This document shows, piece by piece, positions 17,341 to 24,578 of a stretch of DNA of 64,000 nucleotides (positions are counted from its first letter, which is position 1; each line of letters begins with the position of its first letter). The position numbers and the translations under genes were made by a program. The notes under the pieces were generated by a model. It saw nothing but the letters and a program-made list of their open reading frames with translations. It was not told the DNA's origin and ran no database searches. Source of the stretch: Avichristensenella sp031550535 (GTDB lineage Bacteria > Bacillota > Clostridia > Christensenellales > Aristaeellaceae); the NCBI GenBank assembly GCA_031550535.1, contig JAVBOM010000012.1, positions 6,808 to 70,807 of the forward strand, written 5' to 3'.

Positions 17341-17413
17341 GAGGTGGACACATGTCCTTGTAGATTCATAAGGCCAAGCACCAAGCCGCGTACCTCAATC
17401 TTGGCATCTCCGG
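17341..17413 (+). repeat. Direct repeat copy 2 (decayed phage ATPase start)
   Basis: 90 percent identical to 16964-17036 at a distance of 377 bases, with the TAG at codon 4 preserved. Confidence 0.8.
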
Positions 17414-17773
17414 CCACGTCAGTAGCGGGTATCCCCCCAGTTTTCTGCCACTCGGGTATGGATGGGTGGAGGCAGCGCACTTCGGATATCTGTCGATCGG
17501 CGATAGGAAAAGATCCCCTGATCGACGCCGAGTGCCGCTCAGGTAGCTTGTATGTGGGTGCTGATAGCCGTGACGCCATGTCGACGGGTTCCACACGATC
17601 GACCCGCCACCCCCGTTCTCAGCCCGCCTAAATCGTTGAAACCCCCTACAAAACCAAACAATCCGCTCGCGAAGCATTTTGACCTCATGGTGGTGACCCG
17701 CTGCGCCAGCACGGATGCCATCGCCAAAGCCTCCGTCACAGAAGAGATCACAGCTATCATGGAGGCGCGCTAG
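17352..17773 (+). pseudogene. Decayed phage P-loop ATPase gene, copy 2
   Basis: ATG 17352, TAG at codon 4 (17361-17363), then IHKAKHQAAYLNLGISG followed by frameshifts. Past the frameshift another frame gives LIDAECRSGSLYV (about 17519-17557), resembling the Walker B / VIDTERGSGSLYA region of the same ATPase family. A last open stretch, HFDLMVVTRCASTDAIAKAS, ends at TAG 17771-17773. The whole 16.8-17.8 kb interval is a gene graveyard. Confidence 0.5.
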
Positions 17774-17821
17774 GTTTTCGCTCAAGCGAGCATTAAGCTA
17801 TCACCAGAAAGGAATGCTAGC

Positions 17822-18241
17822 ATGAAAAAGATACCACTTGTCACAGAACTGAACATTATTGGAACAGTGGAGGTCAGTGAGTATTTCCAGGTGCCTATCG
17901 CTGAAATTGAGACTCTTCTTGAAACCAATATGGATGAGTTTATTAAGAATGAAGAAATCATGTTTATGGAGGATCATCTCTTCTTGCGGCTCTATGATCC
18001 CACCATTTTAGAAATGCATGATAATGTTACCGTATGCCGGGATTTTTACGGCAACCGGGCTGCATTGCCATGCCTTGATTGCACGTTCCTGACAAGCAAA
18101 GGAGTTATCCGCTTGATAATGCTACTCCAACATTCCCGCGTTGCGAATGAAATTAGGGGAGAGCTTTATCGTGCCATGTTTGATAGTCGGACAGATTGGC
18201 CGCTCTTGGACCTTCTAAAGGCGAATGCGCAAGGAATATAA
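17822..18241 (+). CDS. Antirepressor-like phage protein (139 aa)
   Basis: Starts at ATG 17822 after AAAGGAA. The C-terminal half (FLTSKGVIRLIMLLQHSRVA then NEIRGELYRAMF) resembles the Bro/antirepressor-type segment in which a hydrophobic helix precedes VA.E.R. The N-terminal half may be a small DNA-binding domain. The gene is visibly richer in A and T than its neighbours, suggesting a separate origin. Usual antirepressors are longer (a C-terminal domain is missing), so it may be a stand-alone N-domain or truncated. Confidence 0.55.
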   Translation: MKKIPLVTELNIIGTVEVSEYFQVPIAEIETLLETNMDEFIKNEEIMFMEDHLFLRLYDPTILEMHDNVTVCRDFYGNRAALPCLDCTFLTSKGVIRLIMLLQHSRVANEIRGELYRAMFDSRTDWPLLDLLKANAQGI

Positions 18242-18246
18242 GAGCA

Positions 18247-18351
18247 GTTGAACCGCAGTATGTCGGGGATTTCACCTATGAAAGCGACAACGGCAGCGAT
18301 GCGGTGGCTGTTGGTGTAGCTTGGGTCATTGGAAAGGAGGTGGTCAGATGA
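18247..18351 (+). pseudogene. C-terminal remnant of a mobile-element gene
   Basis: An open stretch without its own start reads VEPQYVGDFTYESDNGSDAV and VAWVIGKEVVR, ending at a TGA that overlaps the ATG of the next small gene (ATGA). The overlap indicates former translational coupling. Confidence 0.45.
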
Positions 18352-18521
18352 GTAAGACGAAAATGGAGAAGATCATGCTCCAAAACAACACGGAGATTGA
18401 GTTCAACAACCTCGAAACGCTCGCCCGTTGCCTCTAGGTACCACTCACCGAGTTCTTCGAGAGTGATGCGGGAAAAGCGGAGTTCGAAGAATGGAAAAGC
18501 CAACGACAAGCAGTTGAATAA
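18348..18521 (+). pseudogene. Small mobile-element gene with in-frame amber at codon 30
   Basis: ATG 18348 has a perfect SD (GGAAAGGAGG). It reads MSKTKMEKIM ... NNLETLARCL, TAG (18435-18437), then continues in the same frame as VPLTEFFESDAGKAEFEEWK to TAA 18519-18521, 57 codons in total. Both halves look like one protein. Whether the TAG is a mutation or is read through is open. It precedes the serine recombinase gene. Confidence 0.6.
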
Positions 18522-18579
18522 TATGCCTGAAGCACTGGTGATTTATTGCCAGTGCTTTTGCCATAAGGAGGACAAGAAA

Positions 18580-20094
18580 GTGAGTTTCAAAGGCGTTATC
18601 TACGCGCGGTATTCATCGGATAACCAGCGCGAGGAATCTATCGAAGGGCAGATTCGCGACTGCATGGCGTACGCCGAGAAAGAGGGCATCACCTTGCTCT
18701 CCCCATATATCGATCGCGCGCTCTCCGCAAAGACTGATAACCGTCCTGCATTCCAGAAAATGATTAAGGACAGCGCGAAAGGTCTTTTTGATGTCGTGAT
18801 CGTGTGGAAGCTGGACAGATTCGCCCGCAACAGATACGACTCGGCGCATTACAAAACTCTTTTACGTAAGAACGGTGTCCAGGTTTTCTCCGCGACGGAA
18901 AACATCTCTCAAAAGTCGGACGGTATACTCATGGAGGCGGTGCTTGAGGGCATGGCCGAGTATTACTCCGCCGAGCTCTCAGAAAAGGTTCGTCGCGGAC
19001 ATCGCGAGAACGCCATAAAAAACCAGTTCAACGGCGGCACGTACACTATGGGGCTTATCATCGATGGCGAGCAGCGCTACCAGATTGACCCGATCGTGGG
19101 TCCTCTCATCCTTGAGGCATTCACGATGTACGATCAGGGCCTGTTGGTCAACGACATCATCAAGCACATGAACAAAATGGGTGTGAAGTCATCAAGAGGC
19201 GGGAAGATCAGTGTGAACATCGCCTGCAGAATGCTGCGCAACAGAAAATATGCGGGCGATTATGTGTACGGAGACACGGTCAACGAAGACACCATCCCCG
19301 CTATCGTCCCGCGCGACCTCTTCAATAGGGTGCAAGAAAGACTGGACAAGAACATCAAAGCATCTGCGCGGTTCAAGGCCCCAGAGCACTACTTGCTCAC
19401 CACGAAGCTACGGTGTGGTGAATGCGGGTCTACGATGGTTGGCGAAAGCGGAACAAGTCACACTTGCCGCATCTATAATTATTACAAGTGCTCAAACTAC
19501 AAGAAAAAGAAAGGGTGTAAGAAAAAGTCCGTACAAAAGAGCTGGATAGAGCAGCTTGTCATTGAGAACACCAAGTCGATCATCCTGGAAGATGACGTGG
19601 TGAACTATATCGCGGACATCACCATGGAGTTGCAGTCACAGGAGAACGATCGCATCCCTTTCTACAAGCAGCAGATTGCTGAAACTGAACGAGCGATCGA
19701 GAATGTCCTGAACGCAATCCAACAGGGAATATTCAACGCCTCCACGAAAAAGAGGCTCGACGATCTTGAAGATAGAAAGAGTCAGCTCGAAGTCAACATC
19801 ATTGAGGACGAACTGGCGCACCCCCAATTGACGAGAGAGCAAATCCTTTTCTGGATCATGAAGTTCCGTGAGTTGGACACGAAGGACGAGACCCAGTGCC
19901 AGCGGCTCATTGACAGCTTTGTGAACATGGTGTATGTTTACGAAGACAGGATTGTGCTGACGCTGAACTACAGAGACGGGACCAAGGAAATCACGATCAA
20001 CGAGGTAAAAGGTTCGGATATAGTTGCGTCTGGCGCACCATGGGCCACCCTTTCGGCCCTTTTTGACACTTGTTTTGACCCCCACGCCTGCTAG
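18580..20094 (+). CDS. Large serine recombinase (site-specific integrase)
   Basis: A 504-residue protein from GTG 18580, with AAGGAGG upstream. The resolvase domain starts VIYARYSSDNQREESIEGQ with catalytic Ser12, and has DRFARNR at 79-85. It continues into the recombinase domain (about 150-290), a zinc-ribbon region (CGECGSTM ... CSNYKKKKGCKKK, about 281-315) and a C-terminal coiled coil (about 345-420). Such enzymes integrate and excise phages and conjugative elements at short att sites usually next to the gene. The final residues (GAPWATLSALFDTCFDPHAC) are unlike the family core and may be encoded by attachment-site DNA. All core residues are present, so it is probably functional. Confidence 0.9.
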   Translation: MSFKGVIYARYSSDNQREESIEGQIRDCMAYAEKEGITLLSPYIDRALSAKTDNRPAFQKMIKDSAKGLFDVVIVWKLDRFARNRYDSAHYKTLLRKNGVQVFSATENISQKSDGILMEAVLEGMAEYYSAELSEKVRRGHRENAIKNQFNGGTYTMGLIIDGEQRYQIDPIVGPLILEAFTMYDQGLLVNDIIKHMNKMGVKSSRGGKISVNIACRMLRNRKYAGDYVYGDTVNEDTIPAIVPRDLFNRVQERLDKNIKASARFKAPEHYLLTTKLRCGECGSTMVGESGTSHTCRIYNYYKCSNYKKKKGCKKKSVQKSWIEQLVIENTKSIILEDDVVNYIADITMELQSQENDRIPFYKQQIAETERAIENVLNAIQQGIFNASTKKRLDDLEDRKSQLEVNIIEDELAHPQLTREQILFWIMKFRELDTKDETQCQRLIDSFVNMVYVYEDRIVLTLNYRDGTKEITINEVKGSDIVASGAPWATLSALFDTCFDPHAC

Positions 20095-20104
20095 CGTGGG
20101 GGTC
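20077..20104 (+). terminator. Perfect 11-bp hairpin at the end of the serine recombinase gene
   Basis: GACCCCCACGC (20077-20087) and GCGTGGGGGTC (20094-20104) pair perfectly; the stop codon lies in the loop. A TTTTT run follows seven bases later. It may double as part of the element end. Confidence 0.65.
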
Positions 20105-20106
20105 GC

Positions 20107-20346
20107 TCAGTTTTTCCATGCCCCCGGCAGCGCCAAATCCTGCCCGAGCGCGTCCAGCAGCGCCGCATCACCGGCCCTCGCCCGCTCCAACAAGTACCGC
20201 CCCAGCCAGAAATACACCTGCACCGCGCCGCGCACGATGTAGCTTGGTGTCTTGCCGGTCTGTTTGCTAAGTTCGCCCACCATGGACGCCAAGTAATCGT
20301 CTAAAAAGACCTCCACCCGGTTTCCATACTGCTTCGGTTTCGCCAC
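20107..20346 (-). CDS. Ribbon-helix-helix type regulator (79 aa)
   Basis: GTG 20346 is chosen because AGGGGTG lies seven bases before it. The start KPKQYGNRVEVFLDDYLASM then VGELSKQTGKTPSYIVRGAV fits a strand followed by two helices of a MetJ/Arc-type DNA-binding dimer. The C-terminal third is helical. It has its own promoter and stands alone next to the recombinase, so it may belong to the element or the chromosome. Confidence 0.65.
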   Translation of the reverse strand: MAKPKQYGNRVEVFLDDYLASMVGELSKQTGKTPSYIVRGAVQVYFWLGRYLLERARAGDAALLDALGQDLALPGAWKN

Positions 20347-20372
20347 AAATACACCCCTTTTTCCGCGCCAAG

Positions 20373-20400
20373 TGTATACCCTACTCGTTCCCCTCGTCAA
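20373..20400 (-). promoter_or_regulatory. Promoter of the ribbon-helix-helix gene
   Basis: On the minus strand TTGACG, 16 bases, TATACA, placed about 27 bases before the GTG start. Confidence 0.6.
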
Positions 20401-20449
20401 GTGCAAAAATCGATCCTATGGCATTTGCGGCCCTCTGGACGTGCATGTG

Positions 20450-20740
20450 ATGGCTAACCCTACCCGAGCGCTTGGCGCGACCGATTTCACGAGCGAGACG
20501 ACGCTGCGCCTGAACTTCGGCGATGGGGAGGTCGCGCGGGTTCTCTTCTGGACTATGGCGTCGCGTACATACATGCCCACCGACGGCACCGACAATGCTG
20601 TCGTGGATGTGGCAAGCCTGACGGCCGACGAATCACATGCGCTCGCCGAGGAGCTCCCGGGCGTTCTGATGCGGGCGCTGTTCGCAGCGGCGGCCTTGCT
20701 GCCGAAAAAAACCCTCGCGCTGCTATACGGCAGGGTTTGA
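20450..20740 (+). CDS. Doubtful 96-aa open frame
   Basis: An open frame from ATG 20450 with plausible amino-acid composition (MANPTRALGATDFTSETTLR) but no SD. Its last codons lie inside the terminator of the minus-strand transport operon. Kept as a low-confidence call; it may be a remnant. Confidence 0.25.
   Translation: MANPTRALGATDFTSETTLRLNFGDGEVARVLFWTMASRTYMPTDGTDNAVVDVASLTADESHALAEELPGVLMRALFAAAALLPKKTLALLYGRV
20705..20738 (-). terminator. Intrinsic terminator of the peptide transport operon
   Basis: On the minus strand AAACCCT (from 20738) and AGGGTTT (to 20709) pair around a 16-base loop and are followed by a run of T (20705-20711 are A on the plus strand). Confidence 0.65.
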
Positions 20741-20802
20741 CACTACCGGACGCGGTTTTGCAAGGCGCGGGCGATGCCTTCTGCGCCTTTTCACGCCAAT
20801 AA

Positions 20803-21771
20803 TTACGCCAGCTCTTCCAGCGCCTCCAGCACCCATCGGAACCGCGCGTCGTCCACATCGAGCCAAATGGTGCAGTCCGCGCCGATGATCAGGCCCTCGT
20901 TGCCGCCGTACGCCGCCACATAATCCTCCACCGTTTTCTTGGCAAACGCCTTGATCTCTTCCTTGCTGCCGCTCTCATGTAGCAGGGTGCCGCGCCGGTT
21001 GTCAAAACCGCCGATGACCGTCCTGTCGCCGCCAAAGAACTTCCTGCCCTCGACCAAATCCATCTTGTCAATAAAGATGGCCCAGTTGAACGCGCGCGCC
21101 GGGTAATCGCGCCAGACCTCCAGGTTGTTCGGGTCGCCCGCCCAGCCGCACAGGTGGGCGATGTTGATTTCGCTCACCGCGTTGGCCGCGTTCAGCACGG
21201 CAAGGTCCGACGGCATAACGAGCCGCCTGTATTCCTCTCCGCTGAACCGGTTCTTCTCCGCGCCTTGCAGCGCCATGTAGATGCCGGTGCAACCGCCCTC
21301 CTCAATCAGCCCGCGCGCGAGCGTCGCCACATCCTCCGCGATAACGGAAAGGCCCTGCAGCGTGCTCGTTTCGTCCTCGCGCAGATGCGCCATCACCATC
21401 GCGTCCCCCGCCCAGCGCATGACCGAAAACGGCGCAAAGATATTGTAGAACGTCGGGCAATCGCCTTGCAGCGCATCGTTGACGCGCTTGGCGCGCTCCA
21501 CCTGGCCCCGGTAGTATTCGCAGCCCTTGCCCATCGGCCGGATGTTCGCCCAGTCCGACGCCTTCCCGACGCCGTACTCTGTGGGACCGGCGAACCCGTC
21601 GCTCATGATCTTCACATAGTCGACGTTCGTGCGCGCGTAATACGCCATGTGCGCCCGCACGCAGCCCTCCCCCTGGGCGTCGTCGCCCGTGAAATGGTAC
21701 CAGAAGCTGAACGGCACACGGTCGACCGGCTTGCCAAACATCGCGTTCCACACCCGTGTTTTCTTGTCCAT
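20803..21771 (-). CDS. Uroporphyrinogen decarboxylase-family protein (methyltransferase-like)
   Basis: A 322-residue protein from ATG 21771, with GAGGTG upstream. It begins KKTRVWNAMFGKPVDRVPFS, the standard start of UroD/MtaA/CmuA-family TIM barrels, and keeps the family middle (INIAHLCGWAGDPN) and end (GLIIGADCTIWLDVDDARFR). Stand-alone relatives outside heme clusters often transfer methyl groups to or from corrinoid or thiol cofactors, or act on unknown substrates. There are no heme or corrinoid genes here; it follows the peptide transporter after a repeat copy. Exact substrate unknown. Confidence 0.8.
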   Translation of the reverse strand: MDKKTRVWNAMFGKPVDRVPFSFWYHFTGDDAQGEGCVRAHMAYYARTNVDYVKIMSDGFAGPTEYGVGKASDWANIRPMGKGCEYYRGQVERAKRVNDALQGDCPTFYNIFAPFSVMRWAGDAMVMAHLREDETSTLQGLSVIAEDVATLARGLIEEGGCTGIYMALQGAEKNRFSGEEYRRLVMPSDLAVLNAANAVSEINIAHLCGWAGDPNNLEVWRDYPARAFNWAIFIDKMDLVEGRKFFGGDRTVIGGFDNRRGTLLHESGSKEEIKAFAKKTVEDYVAAYGGNEGLIIGADCTIWLDVDDARFRWVLEALEELA

Positions 21772-21872
21772 TTCGCACCTCTTCCACCGTATTCTGGTTT
21801 GTATCTGATCCCCATAAAGCGAACGGGGCTGGCGCATCGGCGTATCACCGGCACGGCAGCCCCGTTTCTTTC

Positions 21873-21936
21873 CATGACGGCGGCGCGGATTCGAAGAATC
21901 GGGCGCCATAAGAGGATTTCGCCAGAAATCCTTACC
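21873..21936 (+). repeat. Dispersed two-hairpin repeat, copy A
   Basis: First palindrome GGCGCGGATTCGAAGAATC then GGGCGCC; second hairpin GGATTTCGCCAGAAATCC. Best-preserved copy and the reference for the others. Confidence 0.85.
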
Positions 21937-21946
21937 TTCGCTTTGA

Positions 21947-22144
21947 CTAAATCGCCCGGAAAAACTTCATGATCAGCAGCATCACCAGCCCTATGCCGAT
22001 CAGAATCGGCACAAAGGTCACGAACCCCGCGATAATCAGCGCCAGCATGTCGCCTTTTTCCATGTCCATCTTTTCGTAATGCGCGTCAAGCTCCGCGCGG
22101 GTTTTCGTGCGCGGCAGTTTATGCACCTGATCGAAGAAGCGCAT
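21947..22144 (-). CDS. Small single-span membrane protein (65 aa) of the transport operon
   Basis: ATG 22144 after AAGGAGGGATC. Basic soluble N-terminus (MRFFDQVHKLPRTKTRAELD) followed by one long hydrophobic segment (LALIIAGFVTFVPILIGIGL, about 36-60). It lies 17 bases after the ATPase gene. Possibly an accessory subunit of the transporter; not recognised. Confidence 0.65.
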   Translation of the reverse strand: MRFFDQVHKLPRTKTRAELDAHYEKMDMEKGDMLALIIAGFVTFVPILIGIGLVMLLIMKFFRAI

Positions 22145-22161
22145 ATGTGATCCCTCCTTGA

Positions 22162-23580
22162 TTACTCTCTGGTCACAGGGAAGTGGCAGGCAACAAAGTG
22201 GCCCGGCTTGTACTCGCGCCACACGGGCACCTCCGCCTTGCACTGTTCGGTCGCGTAGCGGCAGCGCGTGTGGAACTTGCATCCGGACGGCGGGCGGATT
22301 GGGCTGGGAATATCACCCTCCAATACCTGCAGCTCCTTGTTGGACCCCTCTTCGGTCGTCGGGATCGCCTCCAACAGCGCGACCGTGTACGGATGCAGCG
22401 GATCGGCGTAGATGTCGTGCGATTCGCCCAACTCGATGATGTTGCCCAGGTACATCACGCCGACGCGGTCGCTGATGAACTTCACCGTGCTCAGGTCGTG
22501 CGAGATGAACATGTACGTCAGCTCGTTCCGATCCTTCAGGTCGATCAACAGGTTGATGATCTGGGACTGGATCGACACGTCCAGCGCCGAGACTGCCTCG
22601 TCGCACACCACGAACAGCGGTGACAGCGCGAGCGCGCGGGCGATGCCGATGCGCTGCCGCTGGCCGCCGGAAAACTGGTGCGGGTAGCGGTGCAGCATGT
22701 ACTTCTGCAGGCCGCAGTCGTCCATCACCTTCAGCGTGTACTTCTCCAGCAGGTCGGAGCCCTTCTTGAATACGCCGTGCGCGACCAGCGCCTCGCTGAT
22801 CAGGTTGCCGACCGTCAGCCTTGGGTTCAGCGACGAATACGGGTCCTGGAAAACGATCTGCAGATCGCGGCGGAGCTGGCGGTTCTCCTCGTTGGTAAGC
22901 TGCGAAAGGTCGATGCCGTCGCACCGGTGGGATTCGAGCAGCGCGTACCCTTCCCGCTCGGAAACGCTCTTGCGCTCCGCGTCAATCACCGCCTGTTGCG
23001 CCGCCGCCCGCGCGCGGCAGCTCGCCACGGCGTCCTCCAGCGCTTTGAGGTGGCGGGTATGCTTTTCGGTGCGCTCTGTGTCATTCAGCGCGCTCAGCAT
23101 GAACTGGTACAGCGAAAGGTGGACCGCCGCCTTGTGCAACTGATCGATAATGTGGTAGCGGTGCATGAACTGGTCCTTCAGCGCGGACAGGTTTTTCGTC
23201 AGCAGCAGCCCCCCGGCGAGCCGCGCCGCGTCCGGGTTCTTGTCCAGCATTGCCTGCGCGCCAAGGCCCGCGAGCGATGGGAATTTCCGGATAACCTTCT
23301 TGACATACGCCGGGGCGTAATCGTCCAGCGTCACGCCATAGTAGAAAATCTTGCCGTCGGTCGGCTTATACAGCTGCAAAATCGCGCGGCCGAGCGTGGA
23401 CTTCCCGCAACCGGACTCGCCGACGATGCCGAGCGTCTCGCCCTTGTAAATGTCCACCGTAACGCCGTCCACCGCGCGGACCGAAAGCTGCTCCCGCTGG
23501 AAAATGCTCTCCTTCTTGATCGGGAAGTGCATTTTGACATCCTGCAGTTGTAGCAGCACTTTGCGTTGTTTTTCAGCCAT
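22162..23580 (-). CDS. Peptide ABC transporter ATPase (DppF/OppF type) with a large helical insertion
   Basis: A 472-residue ATPase. Walker A GESGCGKST (54-62), Q-loop IVFQDPYSSLNP (242-253), signature FSGGQRQRIGIARAL, Walker B PLFVVCDEAVSALD, H-loop ISHD, and the C-terminal CKFHTRCRYA Cys motif of the Opp/Dpp family. Normal OppF/DppF has about 330 residues; here about 135 residues (roughly 84-220), helical and charged, sit between Walker A and the Q-loop where only a short linker is usual. It overlaps the upstream ATPase gene by eight bases. The insertion could bind a regulator or the small membrane protein encoded next (inference). Confidence 0.85.
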   Translation of the reverse strand: MAEKQRKVLLQLQDVKMHFPIKKESIFQREQLSVRAVDGVTVDIYKGETLGIVGESGCGKSTLGRAILQLYKPTDGKIFYYGVTLDDYAPAYVKKVIRKFPSLAGLGAQAMLDKNPDAARLAGGLLLTKNLSALKDQFMHRYHIIDQLHKAAVHLSLYQFMLSALNDTERTEKHTRHLKALEDAVASCRARAAAQQAVIDAERKSVSEREGYALLESHRCDGIDLSQLTNEENRQLRRDLQIVFQDPYSSLNPRLTVGNLISEALVAHGVFKKGSDLLEKYTLKVMDDCGLQKYMLHRYPHQFSGGQRQRIGIARALALSPLFVVCDEAVSALDVSIQSQIINLLIDLKDRNELTYMFISHDLSTVKFISDRVGVMYLGNIIELGESHDIYADPLHPYTVALLEAIPTTEEGSNKELQVLEGDIPSPIRPPSGCKFHTRCRYATEQCKAEVPVWREYKPGHFVACHFPVTRE

Positions 23581-24568
23581 TGCTGCGCACCCCCTTTTGC
23601 GGATAGAAGCAGCGGATGCTCTGCTGCTCGCTGACCTGTACCATCTCGGGTTCTTCGTTCTTGCAGCGCTCGGTCGCGTATTTGCAGCGCGGCGCGAACT
23701 TGCACCCCTTCGGCAGGTCCAGCGGGTGCGGCACAGAGCCGGGAATCGCTTCCAGCCGCGTGCTCTTGTTGTCGCTCAAAAGCGGGATGGACATCAGCAA
23801 CGCCTCGGTGTACGGGTGCGAGTAATTGGTCACCGGCTTAAAGATGTAGTCGACCGGCGCGATCTCGACCACTTGACCGCAGTACATAACCGCCACGTCG
23901 TCCGCCATCTGGTTGATGACGCCCAGGTCGTGCGTGATGAACATGATCGCGGTGGTGATTTCTTTTTTCAGCTCGTTCATCAGCCGCAGAATCTGCGCCT
24001 GGATCGTCACGTCCAGCGCCGTTGTCGGCTCGTCGGCGATCAAGAGCTTTGGCTTGCAGACCAACGCCATCGCGATCATCACGCGCTGCCGCATGCCGCC
24101 GGATAGCTGGTGCGGGTACTGCCGCGCCACGTTTTCGGGGTTCGGGATGCGCACCCTGGCCAGCATATCCACAGCGCGGCTGCCCGCCTCGGATTTCGAA
24201 AGCCCCTGGTGCAGCATAAACACCTCGGCAATCTGCCTGCGGACGGAGAACACGGGGTTCAGCGATGTCATCGGCTCCTGGAAGATCATGGAGATCGAGT
24301 TGCCGCGAATTTTGTACAGCTCGGTCCGCGTGTACTTTGAGATCTCTTTGCCGTCGAAGTGGATTTCGCCGCCGTAGATTTTCTGGTTGCTCTCAAAGAG
24401 CTGCAAAATGCTCAGCGCCGTTTGGCTTTTGCCGCTTCCCGACTCGCCGACGACGCCCAGCGTGCGCCCGACATCCAGCGAGAGGGAAACGCCGTTCACC
24501 GCCTTGACGAGCCCCTTGCGGGTTTCAAAATAGGTGTGCAGATCGTTGATTTCTAGTAGTTTCATCAT
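23573..24568 (-). CDS. Peptide ABC transporter ATPase (DppD/OppD type)
   Basis: 331 residues of normal family length. Walker A VGESGSGKSQ, Q-loop SMIFQEPMTSLNP, signature LSGGMRQRVMIAMAL, Walker B KLLIADEPTTALD and the C-terminal CKFAPRCKYATERC iron-sulfur/zinc-type motif are present. ATG 24568 (or 24565) follows AAGGGGGTG. It overlaps the end of the frame upstream region of the permease gene's stop closely, typical of a single operon dppA-B-C-D-F. It powers peptide import together with the DppF-like subunit. Confidence 0.9.
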   Translation of the reverse strand: MMKLLEINDLHTYFETRKGLVKAVNGVSLSLDVGRTLGVVGESGSGKSQTALSILQLFESNQKIYGGEIHFDGKEISKYTRTELYKIRGNSISMIFQEPMTSLNPVFSVRRQIAEVFMLHQGLSKSEAGSRAVDMLARVRIPNPENVARQYPHQLSGGMRQRVMIAMALVCKPKLLIADEPTTALDVTIQAQILRLMNELKKEITTAIMFITHDLGVINQMADDVAVMYCGQVVEIAPVDYIFKPVTNYSHPYTEALLMSIPLLSDNKSTRLEAIPGSVPHPLDLPKGCKFAPRCKYATERCKNEEPEMVQVSEQQSIRCFYPQKGVRSNG

Positions 24569-24578
24569 CGTCACCCCC

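Larger units (their letters stand above)
1..20104. mobile_element. Mosaic prophage / integrative element region (left end outside window)
   Basis: Phage tail-type genes, a long run of small unrecognised genes with strong Shine-Dalgarno (SD) sequences, a GP88-like gene, a broken tyrosine recombinase, decayed copies of a phage ATPase gene, an antirepressor-like gene and a large serine recombinase lie together here. The dispersed two-hairpin repeat found from 21.8 kb onward was not found in this part. The right edge is placed at the hairpin after the serine recombinase; the exact attachment site was not identified. The mixture of two recombinase types and many broken genes suggests several insertions on top of each other. 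Confidence 0.75.

Noticed and set aside
17366..17785. Minus-strand open frame across the decayed ATPase copy
   Set aside because: No SD or domain; the plus strand carries recognisable remnants.
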